Positions 23,060-34,317 of a stretch of DNA of 64,000 bases are shown here, one piece after another. The stretch comes from Rattus norvegicus (Eukaryota > Chordata > Mammalia > Rodentia > Muridae): assembly GCF_036323735.1 (NCBI RefSeq), contig NC_086029.1:46146357-46210356 (forward strand). The letters are read 5' to 3'. Below the pieces are notes generated by a model that was given only the letters and a program-made list of their open reading frames with translations, did no database searches and had not been told where the DNA came from. The position numbers and the translations under genes are program-made. The number at the start of each line of letters is the position of its first letter. Positions within the stretch are counted from its first letter, which is position 1.

Positions 23060-23240
23060 AATAATACACTGTGTCAAAACTAAGAATGTAACTCACCAGT
23101 GTTAAAATGGTAAAAATTATAACCCAAAGTATAGAAAAAGAAATGTGTAACATATACCTCAACAAATAACTCATACCCACAATATATAAAGAGTTCCCAG
23201 AGCTCAATAACAAAAAAAGAAGACAGCTTAACAGAAATGT
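23060..23240 (+). mobile_element. Possible L1 fragment
   Basis: 'ACAATATATAAAGAGTTCCC' followed by 'AGAGCTCAATAACAAAAAAA' resembles a known stretch of L1 ORF2 DNA ('AATATATAAAGAACTC..'). The fragment is short, diverged and without a coding frame. Low certainty. Confidence 0.35.
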
Positions 23241-23242
23241 TA

Positions 23243-23244
<2 letters not shown>

Positions 23245-23284
<40 letters not shown>
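23245..23284 (+). repeat. (GT)20 microsatellite
   Basis: A pure dinucleotide run of 40 bp. No interruptions, so likely polymorphic. Confidence 0.97.
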
Positions 23285-23287
<3 letters not shown>

Positions 23288-23961
23288 GAAGCTCAATTTT
23301 ATTAATCCTAAGAAAAACGTGGCAGGAAAGGTATGCTTCCCTCTTTGTAACTAAAGTAAGGCAGGTGCCCTAATTAAAGCCATGGCAGTCTATTAAAAAA
23401 TTAAAAAAATTCCTCCTAAGAGTCCTCAGGTGTGCTTACTAATCAGAGAGCCTCGAGGTGGGCAGACGTTAGGAAATGCTCACAATATCAACCTTGGGTC
23501 CCACCTCTGACACGCCGAATCAGTGATTCAGAATCCATTTCTGATTAAGTGCCTGATGTCTGGGTCTGTTAGGAAGTGATGGAGTTACCTCCTGTTGAGA
23601 AGGACATGTCAGTGTTGTCCCAGCCCTCCAGGCAATCCTGACACACACCACATCTTTAGAAGACAACACTAACGCTAAGCGTTCACATGCCTCATGCCCA
23701 GAAATAGTATTCCAAAGTATGTCTAACGAAATGTGACAGCCACTAAGCAAGAAGCTCTGTTCTTAGAATAAACAGCAGAAGCCACCAGAATAGGAATATT
23801 GGAAGACCATGTAAATGCCTGGTGGTCTCTGGATTCAAACCTATCCAGCAATCAGAGTGGGCCATGTGCACCTCACACAGCCAGGCAAAGAACACGAACC
23901 TCGCACACATAACCTTGAACAGGCAAACTAAACACAGAGGTAGCTTTGTGAGATACCGTCT
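23285..23961. other. Single-copy stretch, nothing recognised
   Basis: No repeat or gene could be identified between the GT run and the minisatellite that follows. Confidence 0.45.
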
Positions 23962-24765
23962 ATGTGCAAGAGACGTCTCTATGTGATTTCCATCTGTATA
24001 CAAGGGATGCCTCTGTGTGGTTCCACCTGTATACAAGGGATGCCTCTATGTTATACCATCTGTATACAAGGGATGCCTCTATGTTATACCATCTGTATAC
24101 AAGGGATGCCTCTGTGTGGTTCCATCTGTATACAAGGGATGCCTCTATGTTATACCATCTGTATACAAAGAGATGTCTCTATGTGATTCCATCTGTATAC
24201 AAGGGATACCTCTATGTTATACCATCTGTATACAAGGGATGCCTCTATGTTATACCATCTGTATACAAGGGATGCCTCTGTGTGGTTCCATCTGTATACA
24301 AGGGATGCCTCTATGTTATACCATCTGTATACAAAGAGATGTCTCTATGTGATTCCATCTGTATACAAGGGATGCCTCTATGTTATACCATCTGTATACA
24401 AGGGATGCCTCTATGTTATACCATCTGTATACAAGGGATGCCTCTGTGTGGTTCCATCTGTATACAAGGGATGCCTCTATGTTATACCATCTGTATACAA
24501 AGAGATGCCTCTGTGTGGTTCCATCTGTATACAAGGGATGCCTCTATGTTATACCATCTGTATACAAAGAGATGTCTCTATGTGATTCCATCTGTATACA
24601 AGGGATGCCTCTATGTTATACCATCTGTATACAAGGGATGCCTCTGTGTGGTTCCATCTGTATACAAGGGATGCCTCTATGTTATACCATCTGTATACAA
24701 AGAGATGTCTCTATGTGATTCCATCTGTATACAAGGGATGCCTCTGTGTGGTGCTATCTGTTTAA
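23962..24765 (+). repeat. Minisatellite, 33/34-bp unit, about 24 copies, higher-order
   Basis: Units start ATCTGTATACAAGGGATGCC and end in one of three ways: CTATGTTATACC (type A, 33 bp), CTGTGTGGTTCC (type B, 33 bp), or, with AAAGAGATGT and an extra base, CTATGTGATTCC (type C, 34 bp). Type C or a C/B hybrid occurs at 24157, 24323 and 24489, exactly 166 bp apart (A-A-B-A-C order), then at 24556 and 24689. Array edges carry degenerate units. The extra base in type C shifts frame, and types A and B have no stops in any frame, so a 273-codon frame (23964-24785) runs through; I regard it as non-genic. Confidence 0.97.
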
Positions 24766-24944
24766 AGGACAAAAGCTGGATTTAAGTCAACTGCTCCCCA
24801 CCACGGATTAGTTCTGGATGTGCCAATGGGCACACAGGAAGGGACATAGGAAGGGGTGGGCTCCAGATGTGGTCACAGTTTCTGTACTTGAGCTGTACAC
24901 GTGTAACCAAGCCCTCTTCCTTACACCCACTTCAAGAAAGGTGG

Positions 24945-25130
24945 AGATGCCCGGAGAAATGCCTCAGCAGTTCAGAGCAGTGGCTTCTGGTGCAGAGGAC
25001 CCTGGTTCAGTTCCCAGCACCCACCTGGTGTCTCACAGCCTTCTGTAACTCCAATTTCAGGAGATGAAGTGCCCTCTTCTGGCCTCCGTGGCGGGTGTCG
25101 GTGTCTGTAGTCTGTGCTTTCATAGTTAAG
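24945..25130 (+). mobile_element. B2 SINE, sense
   Basis: 'GAGCAGTGGCTTCTGGTGCA', 'GGACCCTGGTTCAGTTCCCA', 'GCACCCACCTGGTGTCTCAC' and 'GTGCCCTCTTCTGGCCTCCG' follow the B2 consensus in order. The 3' A-rich tail is lost or decayed. Confidence 0.85.
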
Positions 25131-25349
25131 CTGTAACCAAGGAGTCTATGTGTGTCCTAGCTCCACAGAAACCATCCCTGGTTGTCACTGGGTTAGAGCC
25201 ATCGGAGAGACGAGGAACAATGGGGACGGCCAAGTGCATAACTAGCCATGGTCACTCCGACTGAAGTTTGCTAATACTTTTGGTCGGCAGTGCCAGTGCC
25301 TCTAAAAAGAGCCAGGAGTGTCATCGTCTCCGTCCTACGGTCAGCAGCA

Positions 25350-25361
25350 CCCCCCCCCCCC
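25350..25361 (+). repeat. Poly-C run of 12
   Basis: Twelve consecutive C after 'GTCAGCAGCA'. It lies in otherwise unremarkable sequence. Confidence 0.9.
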
Positions 25362-25499
25362 GCTCTCCCGCTTCAAACTCCCTGCCTCTGTTTTAGACAA
25401 GGTTCAGTCAGTCAGGGCCCCTGACCTTGGCCACTCATGTAGCTTCACTAACTCAGCATAAACTACACCTCTGCATACTGTCTCTTTTTATTTTTAATT

Positions 25500-25616
25500 T
25501 GGGTTGCGGAGATGGTTCCGTGGGTAAAAGTACTTGCCAACAAGCTTGATGACCTGAGTTCAGACCTGTGGGATGCAACTGGTAGGAAAAAAACTAACTC
25601 CTGCAAAATATATCCT
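25500..25616 (+). mobile_element. B3/B2-type SINE body
   Basis: 'GGAGATGGTTCCGTGGGTAA' then 'AAGCTTGATGACCTGAGTTC' and 'AACTAACTCCTGCAAAATAT' follow the same SINE type as the copy at 254. It runs straight into a CA/TA tail. Confidence 0.75.
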
Positions 25617-25856
25617 GACACACACACACACACTCATTCATGTGCACACACATATACATGCATGTGCACACATGAACACATATCCACACATACACACATA
25701 CATATACACACATACATATACATGCATACACACACATACACATACATACACATACATACACATGCACATGTCAAACATACACATACATGCACACACATAC
25801 ACATATACATACATAAATACATACATGCACACACATACACATATACATACATACAC
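25617..25856 (+). repeat. (CA)(CATA)n tail tract
   Basis: About 240 bp of CACA, CATA and TGCA motifs forming the expanded tail of the SINE upstream. A segment of about 35 bp ('CATGCACACACATACACATA' onward) repeats near 25784 and 25825. Confidence 0.93.
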
Positions 25857-26639
25857 AAAGTTGATTTTTTTCAATTCTACAAGTTTTGGCTCATTTCTAA
25901 GAAGCTGGAATATACCTCCCCTCCTCTAGAGTCTCCTTTTCATGCTTTCAATAGATTAAAAAATAAAACACGCTTGACATGTATCTGTCAGTCAAACAAT
26001 CTGGAAGGTTCTAATGCCATTGCCCCCAGAATGCTGGGGCTCAGTGGGAGGACAGGCTGAAGACCTTATGCCACAGGTCAGTCAGAAGCTTTCCAAGTTC
26101 ATTGTTTTCTTCAGTACTTACTCTGTCAGTCCTGAAATGCCAGCAAGTCCTGGCCACCTCCTGTACGCCTCACACAGACTCAGAAAGGACCAGGTAAGGA
26201 CACTTTGACCCAACACCCATCTTTATCAACCCAACGCGCCATAGGTAAACCAGAAACTCTTTTCCAGAGCCATCATTGAAGTAAGGGCACAGGTATGGTG
26301 GACTAAACTCACTGTGTGCAAACTGAAAACACGCCGAGTAATGTTGTGACTCTTAAACATTACAGAATTCCACTTACATGGCATCTGCATGTACTAGAAA
26401 CCATAAGTAATCGAGTAGTGGTTTAACGTATCCAACAGGATGAGTATAGATTATATATGGATGCTTGGTTGTTTTACATTAAAGGTTTGAGCATCTATGC
26501 TCTTGGTATACACAGGGGGCCCTGGAACCAGTCCACTGTGGATCTCGAGGGACGATGATATGACCCACCAGCAGCAAATTAGATACCTCTCCAGAGACTG
26601 GAGAGCCACTGGGAGCAAGGTGGAGAGAGACAAAGGCTT
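25857..26639. other. Single-copy stretch, nothing recognised
   Basis: No repeat family or exon recognised. Open frames are short. Confidence 0.45.
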
Positions 26640-26815
26640 CTGTGGGGGTTAATCCTGATTGACAGGATCTAGAATCATCATGGATACAAACCTCTGGGCT
26701 TGCCTGCTGGGCAGTTTCTAGGTGACCTAACTACAGTGGGAAAACCCACCCCCAGAGAAGGTAACAGCATCCTGGGGCTGATGTCCTAGACAGAATACAA
26801 AGGAGAGTGAGTCAA
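26640..26815 (+). mobile_element. LTR-like relic, sense, 5' part
   Basis: 'GTTAATCCTGATTGACAGGA', 'TCTAGAATCATCATGGATAC', 'GGGAAAACCCACCCCCAGAG' follow a rodent ERVL-like LTR 5' half. It stops where the next element begins. Tentative. Confidence 0.45.
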
Positions 26816-26889
26816 GCATGGGAAGTCATTGCTCCTGTCTTCCCATGTGGGTGAAATCTGACCAGACTTAGAGCTTCTGTAGCCTTGTA

Positions 26890-27440
26890 GTGGGCTGCCT
26901 TGTGTCTAGTGCTAAGTCGGGGACTCCAAGACTGGTTACCCCAAAGAATGAAGAGAGTCCACACATTAGACGCTGAGTGACCCTGCCCCCAGTTGATTGT
27001 GGTTGGTAAATAAAGATGCCAACAGCCAATAGCTGGTCGGCAGAGACATGGGCGAGCTTGAGGTTTCCAGGGCTTGGGGACAAAGGAGGACCACAAGGAG
27101 GGAGAGAGAAGACGTTGCCATGGAATAAAGGAAGAATGTGGGAAGGAGAAGCCAGCCACCATGGAATAGAAGAACATGGAGGAGTGGCGGAAGAAGGAGC
27201 TGCTGTGGGCGAAGGGCCAAGAGAACGTGCCCAGAGGGCTGCCCAGTTGGAGTTAAGAGCAGCCCACATGGAATGTAGTAAGTGGTAAGTGATAACTTGG
27301 GGTTCTCGATAGGAAAGTAGGTTCTAACTGCATGGAGGAGAGGCAGCTACCCCCGCTCCTGTGCTACCTTAAGCATATTTAAAAATATAAAGTCTGTGTG
27401 TGTCTTTCATCCAGGAACATAAATGGTCTAAGGCAGGGAA
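26890..27440 (+). mobile_element. Rodent ERV LTR, sense
   Basis: 'GTGACCCTGCCCCCAGTTGA', 'TTGTGGTTGGTAAATAAAGA', 'TGCCAACAGCCAATAGCTGG' and 'TTAAAAATATAAAGTCTGTG' then 'TGTGTCTTTCATCCAGGAAC' follow a rodent ERV LTR (RMER-type) that I know from mouse and rat introns. Subfamily name uncertain. The 133-codon minus-strand frames here are incidental. Confidence 0.6.
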
Positions 27441-27469
27441 GAGACCCGGGGCTGGAATTTATAATAATT

Positions 27470-27600
27470 TTTTACTATATCTTGCCTTCCCCACCGTGAT
27501 ACACTGTATCCGTCAAGCTGTGAACCAGCCTAAGTTCTTCCTGGAGTTGCTTCTGGTCAGGAATCTTGGTCACAGGGATAGGAACAAAGTAACAAATTCA
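27470..27600 (+). mobile_element. LTR 3' end, sense
   Basis: 'CTGTGAACCAGCCTAAGTTC' leading to 'GAGTTGCTTCTGGTCAGGAA' and 'TCACAGGGATAGGAACAAAG' then TAACA is the 3' end pattern of rodent ERVL-like LTRs. It is adjacent to, but apparently distinct from, the preceding LTR. Confidence 0.55.
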
Positions 27601-28826
27601 GGTCCCCTCATCAGAGAGATAATGGATCTGGTCCACTTTGTTTCCACACTGCTCCTGTGCCTCCAAAACCATGCTTGTCATAAACACATTGTGTGCAGAT
27701 TCCTGGACTGGCCGGTCTCACCTGACAGAGGCAGCCGTACTGTTCTTGTGACTTACGATATAACTAATGAGTTGATGTCTCTAATGATCCCCACAAAGTA
27801 AGCCAGGACAAAAGAACATAAACATTACGTGACATTTGGATAAAACTTTAATAATAATGTGTTTGGAGAAACAGGCTCCTCACGGACAGACCAGGTAACA
27901 GGGCTTAAATCACAGCTTCCGGTTTAGGCTCAATGGAGTCATTCCATTCATACAAACCACGCATCAAAATAAAGCTATTCTGACAGGGCAGGAGGGGTCT
28001 GCCTCTGTGTCTTACCCTTGTGATTAAGGCAGGCTCACAGGGAACTGGAGGTTTTGTTAGAACAGTACTGATTCATACCTCTCCCAGTCAAAGTAACCTT
28101 AACACCGATGGACTGAAGAAGGAACTGATTGTCTAAAAGACAAACCTGGAAGGTGGCCAACTTTACGATAGATTGTTCTTCCTACTTATGAAAAGCTACT
28201 AAATATGATTATTGTGAAACTTGTTCCAACCGGCTATAGTCACAAACCACCGTACTTGGGAGGATGGGGAGAAAGAGACTAGGGCTAGACCTGACCAGTG
28301 CATCATGGGAATGTGAAGGCTGAGAAGCCAACAGAAACTATGAGACGTCTCATGTGCTCTCCCTTTGTCCTTTACCCCAATAGTTCAAAACTCCGGAAAG
28401 ACCTTATCATGTTAAGCCACAAGCGACGTGCTCTTCTTCTCCAAGCCCTCCCATCTCCGTGGCAATCTCTTCTCAAACCCTCTACTGCTTCATGATCAAT
28501 ATCTACTTTTGTCCTAAAAAGGAAAAATATCCCACTCAAGTGAAATTTTGGAGGAAGCATTTTAAGGCCCCACTATCCTAACAGGGAAGCCAAGCTCACA
28601 TTACCTAATGCATAGGCCCAGGCCCAGACAAAGGAAGGAAGTTTGAAATGGGTGCTTCTTAAGGGATGGGCTAGAAGAGAAAGGGGAGCATTACTTGTTC
28701 ACCATCTCCATCTGTAGGTTGTGTCATCTCTGTCCTGGCAAGAAGGTTAAAGGCCATTTTTATTCTTTTAATCAACAACCTGATAGAGATCAATAAAAAT
28801 ACAATCCCTTTAATGAGTAGTTTAAT

Positions 28827-28828
<2 letters not shown>
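27601..28828. other. Single-copy stretch, nothing recognised
   Basis: No repeat, RNA gene or convincing exon seen. Open frames are at chance length. Confidence 0.45.

Positions 28829-28864
<36 letters not shown>
28829..28864 (+). repeat. (AC)18 microsatellite
   Basis: A pure dinucleotide run of about 36 bp. No SINE is evident beside it. Confidence 0.97.
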
Positions 28865-28866
<2 letters not shown>

Positions 28867-31769
28867 TTTCATTCCTAAATCACCCTTTCCCCTCCCCATT
28901 GAAAGGCATGAATTATTTGTCCAAACCATCTCTTACTCTGAACTTAATACAAAAGCTTGGTTGGTGTTGAAATGTGGGCGGGGCCCACCAAATCCAAAGC
29001 TGCACTTTGTGGAGAAGGGAAATCAGATGTGCGGTAGGATACATCAAATGGAAACAAGACACCGTTTGTGACAGGTGCTTCAAAGTATAATACCACTCAA
29101 GTTCATACTGTGTGACTCAGTCTTCACAAGGTCACAGAGTTGGCTCTGAAATGTCACCCCAAGTGGTTCCTTCAACACTTAGACTGTTTCCTACCACTTT
29201 GATCAAAATAGAGTCTTTAATAAACAAGCCCCCAGAGCTTAGAGCAAGCGAGTAGTTTCTTTGATATCTTATTTTGTCATAAACACACTCATTCACAGTT
29301 CCTGAAAGTGTGTCGACAGTTGGGAGTGATGCCGTATGAGAAACCCAAATCCTTTCCATTGTCCGTAAAAGAGGCCACTTGGATCCGGTGTTTTACTCAT
29401 GCAAGTGAATGACTAGACCCCTGAGTTAGTCATCAAAGACTCGTGACATCTTTCTTGCGACACACAGCTCTGGCCAGGTGATGAGCTACTTTTCAGGATC
29501 TGAGACCAGCTTAATCTCAACCAAGAGAGAGACCAGCCAAGAACGACGGTGTCTCTCGGTCATTCAACTTGTAAAGCCAACTCTTGTCTTCCACCTTTGC
29601 CGTCCCCATCTCCAAGGACTTCATCTATTCTGAGACAGTCCCCTCCCTCTACAGAGCACCTAACAGCTAGAGCCTCCTGCCAGCTCCCAGCATCATATTG
29701 TTAGCAGAAGGGTGTATCAATGTGTTGCCTGATGTGTGAGGGACTCAGTAACACATGACCTGGGGATGGGGGCGGGTTATGAGTCAGTCACGTCCACTAG
29801 CCAAAAGTAACTATTCACCAAAAAGTCCCGCATACCACAGTCTATAAGAATATTCATGTTGGCTCCCTACTGTTTCAAAGCCACCTCCACCACCACCACC
29901 ACCAGAATCCACCATAAAGTAACAATGGCCAACTTTGTAGGTCACCATCGTTTATAAAGGATTGTCACAGATATCTCAGCTGAGACTCCCAAAACTCGGG
30001 ATGCTGCCAACAGTGAGGTAGACAGGGAGCTTACATCAAAGATAACTCAGAGCCAGGAAAGTTAACTCCCTTCTCCCCAAAGTGGCGGAGTCTGCGTGAG
30101 TGAAGCTTGCACATCCCAGGGCCCCTGAAGAGGCCGATTAGCTTAGTCTTAATACAAAGAACGCTACCTATGCGATCATTTAAGTCTCTCGAAACTAAGC
30201 CTCCTTGAAAGCCGTGCCAAGATTCCCTAAACATGAGCTCCTTCAGACAGGCTTCCCCTTTGCTGTGCTCAGTCTCTCTCCAGGAGTTCCCATGTTCTCT
30301 GACGTTCCCACTCTGCGTCTACTGGATATTACAAACACTGTATCGTGTTACAGTGCTTGGGAAAGCCTACACTATAGCTCCATCAATGGTGGAAAGCGGT
30401 CTGAAGAGCAACCTGCAACTCCCCCTTGGGATCCACTGTTTGTGCATGGCCCCTGTCAGTCCATCAGCCCTGTTTTTAAAAGTTTTGCTCCTCCTGGATT
30501 TTCGTGTGTTCTTAATGGGACACGATTACAGCATTTGTCTCAACTGCTGGGGTCTCTGGTAGCCCTTAAATTGTGTATCCAAGTCAAGTGCCTCATCCCC
30601 CCCCCAAACCCTAGCCCTACCCACCCAGGGTATTTCCCTGAAATCTTTCTTTCTTATTAAAAGCAGCTAGGCACCCATGGTTTGCATACAAACCCAGACA
30701 TGGCGATAGCCCAGCCCCTGGGGAACTGCATCATTGGCCCAAGCTATTTAACTGCTTTGGCCCTTCACAACTCGGTGAAAGCAACATGAAGTTCAGAGCA
30801 TTGCCAAGACAGCCTGCATTTCTAATAAGAACTTCTGGGAGCCAGGGATTCCAAGAAGCAGGCAGATACCAGGGAGAAAAAAATGAATCGATGTAATCCA
30901 AAGTGTGGCTTTGCCCGGCTGTATAACCAGGGCACTGATAGACCAGGAGACTTAGAATTCTCACCGCCTCTCATTCACTCATTGAGCCTCAAAGATACCA
31001 GGCAGTGGCACACATATGCCATGTACCAGTGTGAACGCTCAGCGTCTCCTGAGGTACACACCCCATACCACTTAGCAGCTTCATGTGTCCCCTTCAAGGT
31101 CTCCCTGGAGGGCTTCCGTGAGTGATCTTCCATTAGAATCTGTCCTCGGAGCACTTTAGGGGTTTCTTGTCCCCGGTCCTAGGTTTTTCTCATCTGGAAT
31201 TACCTTTACTGCTGTTGCTGTGGGTTCCAGATTGGATTCTTCTGAAGGTTCTTTGCTCTGACTTAAAGAATCCTCTGAGTCCTGTCCTATGGCCTCCAAC
31301 CCAGAAGTCCATCATCGGGTCTTTTCTTCCTCTAAGTCTGCTTCATTCTGATCTTTCTTAAAGAGAAGATTTACAACTGCAATCATTAGTGGACATATAA
31401 ATTCCTCATGCTAATAATCAGAACAAAATTACACAGGGTCCAATTGCCCTCTTGCATCGCATTTTCTCAATTGATCAGAAACATTTTTTTAACATAGACA
31501 ATATTTTCCTTTCAATCTCTAACTCTCTCCTTAAGGACCTCCCAAGAACCTTACCAAGTCCATTGACTTTTCAGCCTGTACTGCCTGTAACTGGGGTCCA
31601 CCAAATCTCCCTGCCCCGCTGCACTTCTGCCATGGCAGGCTCTTTCTGCCCCTCAGCTAGCACGGACCTATGTTGGCTAACTCCTCTCAGTCTACAAGGC
31701 TGCCCTTGCTGGTTCATTAAAGCTCTAGCTCCAGAGAGAGCAGTGCAGTTCTGCCAGCAGAGTTAGCTC
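28865..31769. other. Single-copy stretch with a short (CCA)n at 29881-29905
   Basis: About 2.9 kb in which the only low-complexity element I see is a short CCA run and a C8-type run near 30598. A 151-codon plus-strand frame (30205-30660) and overlapping frames have no recognisable domain, start context or splice pattern that would support a gene. Confidence 0.45.
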
Positions 31770-32330
31770 ATGGGTCTCCACTTAACCCAGCAGCCAACCT
31801 TGCTACACCTGGGGATACGGGCCCTGCATTTCCACCGTCAGCTTCTCCATGGTTTCCTGTCCCCACCATTCACTGGCTCTTGTGGACTTCAGCTGCTCTG
31901 CTCGTGAAGCAGTGTGCCCTCCACCGCAGAGCTAAACCATTCTTCCCAGTGGCTTCTTGGGCTCTACACCTCGATTCTTGCCCCAAATTGGGTGCCATTA
32001 TAACTGGGGGCTTTGCCACACATGCACGAGTCCCCTGAAATAATGGCTCTGAGACTTCGCATGTATGAATAAGTGCCTAGGCTAATGGCTTTAGCTTGTT
32101 TCCACTAGCTCTTAGCTCAATTATCCTGTTTAAACTGGTCTAAGTCATGCCACACAGCTAGTCACCTCTCCTTCATGTACCTCAGAGTTCAGGGTGAATC
32201 CTCCCTCACCTGACTCTATCCCAGAAGTCTTCTCTCTGTTCTGTAACATTCACCTCCCTATTTCCTGCCTAAGGTAACAGCCCAACAGCCCTTTATTGAC
32301 AGGTGATGCTTCCACACCGTGCCCAAGAGA
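31770..32330 (-). mobile_element. Rodent LTR-like repeat, antisense
   Basis: 'CCCCAAATTGGGTGCCATTA', 'GGCTCTGAGACTTCGCATGT', 'CAATTATCCTGTTTAAACTG' and 'CAACAGCCCTTTATTGACAG' follow, in reverse, a repeat I know from many rodent introns, with 'CAATAAAGGGCTGTTGG' at its minus-strand polyadenylation region. The family name is uncertain. Confidence 0.5.
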
Positions 32331-32701
32331 CTCTCTCTACATCTACACAAGAAAGGACCCATCAACAGTCAGGCATGGAAGGTGGACATGGCCAGGAGAC
32401 TCACTCCCTATCGCTGGAGTATTTGCTACTAATAGACTCAAGGAGAGAGAAAATTATTGCCTTCAGTATTATAGCCACTGGTGATGCCACCAGATGCCAA
32501 TTGACCTTTCTATCCAAGGTCACACAGATGGCCATGGTTACACTAGAGGAGTCAAAACACAAAATCAAGTCATGATTCTGAGAAAAGGACTAAGCCTTGA
32601 TAATGGGTAGTAGAGAAATAGGAGGGGATTTGTACACGTGTAAATGTATGAAATTATCAGGTGCCAAAACCAATCAAGAAAGTTAATTATGATAGAAGAA
32701 T

Positions 32702-32890
32702 GTGGGACAGAGCTAGCAGTGGAAGCTGAAGTACTTTTCTGACAAGTCCGACATTCCAAGTTCAATCCCTGATGCCCAGGGTAGAAAGGGAAAACCAACT
32801 CTGAAAGCTGACCTCTGCCCTCACACATGTACCATGGTGTGCACGCACCTAGACCCCATAGACGGCATATGCAGACACCACAGTGCATAT
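32702..32890 (+). mobile_element. Diverged B3/B2-type SINE
   Basis: 'TCCAAGTTCAATCCCTGATG' (B-box region), 'GGGAAAACCAACTCTGAAAG' and 'CTGACCTCTGCCCTCACACA' match the same SINE type as 254 and 25500, with a decayed tail. Confidence 0.6.
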
Positions 32891-33182
32891 ACGCTCGTGA
32901 TTTGTGCAGAACTTCCTTGACAAGTGATTGTTTCCTAAATAAAAATTTACATTTCCACTTAAGATCAAGGTCGAAGAAGCTAAATATGTAAAGGGGCAGA
33001 GAAGACCTCAATTGATGACAAAAATTCTGAACTAATTAAAAAGTTACAGTGGAAATACACCATTCCCTGCATAATCACCCGAAATCTCTTGGCTCTTCTG
33101 TGGTAAGCCTGCCTTTAAGCCTTCTGATTGCCCTGATCAGCGGTCATTAGCATCTGATATTAGCAATAGATCAGTCATTCAC

Positions 33183-33335
33183 TCCTCTTCCAGGCCCTCT
33201 TTCTCCTCCTCCTCCTCTCCACCCTCCTCTTCCTTCTCCCCCTCCTTCTCCTCTCCATCCTCTTCTCCTCCCAATCTCTTCTTTTCTCCTCTCCCCCTCC
33301 TCCTCCTCCTTCCCCTCTTCCTCCTCCTCATCCAG
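33183..33335 (+). repeat. (CTCCTC/TTCTCC)n polypyrimidine tract
   Basis: About 150 bp of C/T sequence with CTC and TTC blocks on the plus strand and few interruptions. It precedes the larger TTC tract by about 430 bp. Confidence 0.9.
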
Positions 33336-33765
33336 TCAATATACTAATAAAAACAATGAAGATCTGCTCTTCATAGTACCACCACTTCCTGTCAGCCCTC
33401 AAGCGTCCCATGCCATCTCATCCCACTGCTGTCACCGAGCAGCATCACCTCTGCCTCACGCCTAGCTAGGCATGGAAAGAGGAGACAGTTGAGACACTTA
33501 CCATGAGGATTACAGAGGAGCAACAGGACTGCAGATATCTGTCAGCCCAGCCTTCTCCTGTTGGGAAACAGACATGAAGGGTTGAAGAAGATTGCCGAGG
33601 CTTCTGATTTCCAAACCAGGCTTACTTTCCACTAACTCACACCCACCTCCTGTCACCTCTTCCTACAACACAACGTAGGGAGAAAGAGAAACTATTGGAC
33701 CTCATCCTGTCCAGGAACAACGCCATCTTACATCTTACTCTTAGTATTATGTTCCTTGTAACAAC

Positions 33766-33766
33766 A

Positions 33767-33797
<31 letters not shown>

Positions 33798-33826
33798 CTT
33801 CTTCTTCTTCTTCTTCTTCTTCTTCT

Positions 33827-33861
<35 letters not shown>

Positions 33862-34055
33862 TTCCTCTTCTTCTTCTTCTCCTCCTCCTCCTCCCCCACC
33901 TCTTCCTCTTCCTCCTCCCTCTTCCTCCTCCCTCTTCTCCTTCTCCTTCTCCTCCTTCTTCTGCTTCTGCTTCTTTTCCTTCCTCTCCTCTTCTCCTCTT
34001 CTCCTCTTCTTCCTTCTCTTCATCATCATCTCCTTCTTTCTCTTCTTCTAATTTA
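33766..34055 (+). repeat. (TTC)n polypyrimidine tract, about 290 bp
   Basis: About 27 uninterrupted TTC units (33769-33849), then TCC/CTC-rich pyrimidine sequence to about 34055. On the minus strand it is (GAA)n and directly follows the 3' end of an antisense B1, so it looks like an expanded B1 A-tail. Frames of polyserine or polyglutamate through it are not genes. Confidence 0.96.
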
Positions 34056-34059
34056 TATT

Positions 34060-34262
34060 TTTTTTGTTTTTCTTTTTAAACAAAGTCTGCTGTAATCCCA
34101 CTGAACTCACTATGAAGCAGAAGATGCAATCCTACCTGCATAAGTCCTAAGTCCTCCTGCCTTAAGTGCTGAGATGACATGCATGAACTATTGCAGGACT
34201 GGGATGACACACAGGCACTGTTGCCACACTGGGGTAATGTGCATGCACTGTTGCAGTGCATT
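34060..34262 (-). mobile_element. Antisense B1 SINE with an internally amplified segment
   Basis: 'AAAGTCTGCTGTAATCCCAC', 'TGAACTCACTATGAAGCAGA' and 'CCTCCTGCCTTAAGTGCTGA' are the reverse of the B1 middle and 3' half. The B1 segment '..GTGCTGGGATTACAGGCATG..' occurs here as three 30-bp tandem copies (see separate entry). Confidence 0.7.
34169..34258 (+). repeat. 30-bp tandem triplication within the B1
   Basis: Three adjacent 30-bp copies: 34169-34198, 34199-34228 and 34229-34258. They share the pattern CTGRGATGACATGCA...CACTGTTGCAG with several differences each. The unit corresponds to the B1 'CTGGGATTACAGGCATG' region. Confidence 0.85.
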
Positions 34263-34317
34263 ACTGCCACGTGCAAAACTAATTGGGCTTTAAAGACAGT
34301 TCTGAGGAACTAAGCAT

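Noticed and set aside
20283..24765. CRISPR-like regular repeats
   Set aside because: Units are contiguous with no unique spacers, and the genome is mammalian. They are minisatellites.
23964..24785. 273-codon open frame
   Set aside because: It runs entirely through the 33/34-bp minisatellite and is open because the main unit types lack stop codons; the extra base in the 34-bp units passes it from one open frame to the next.
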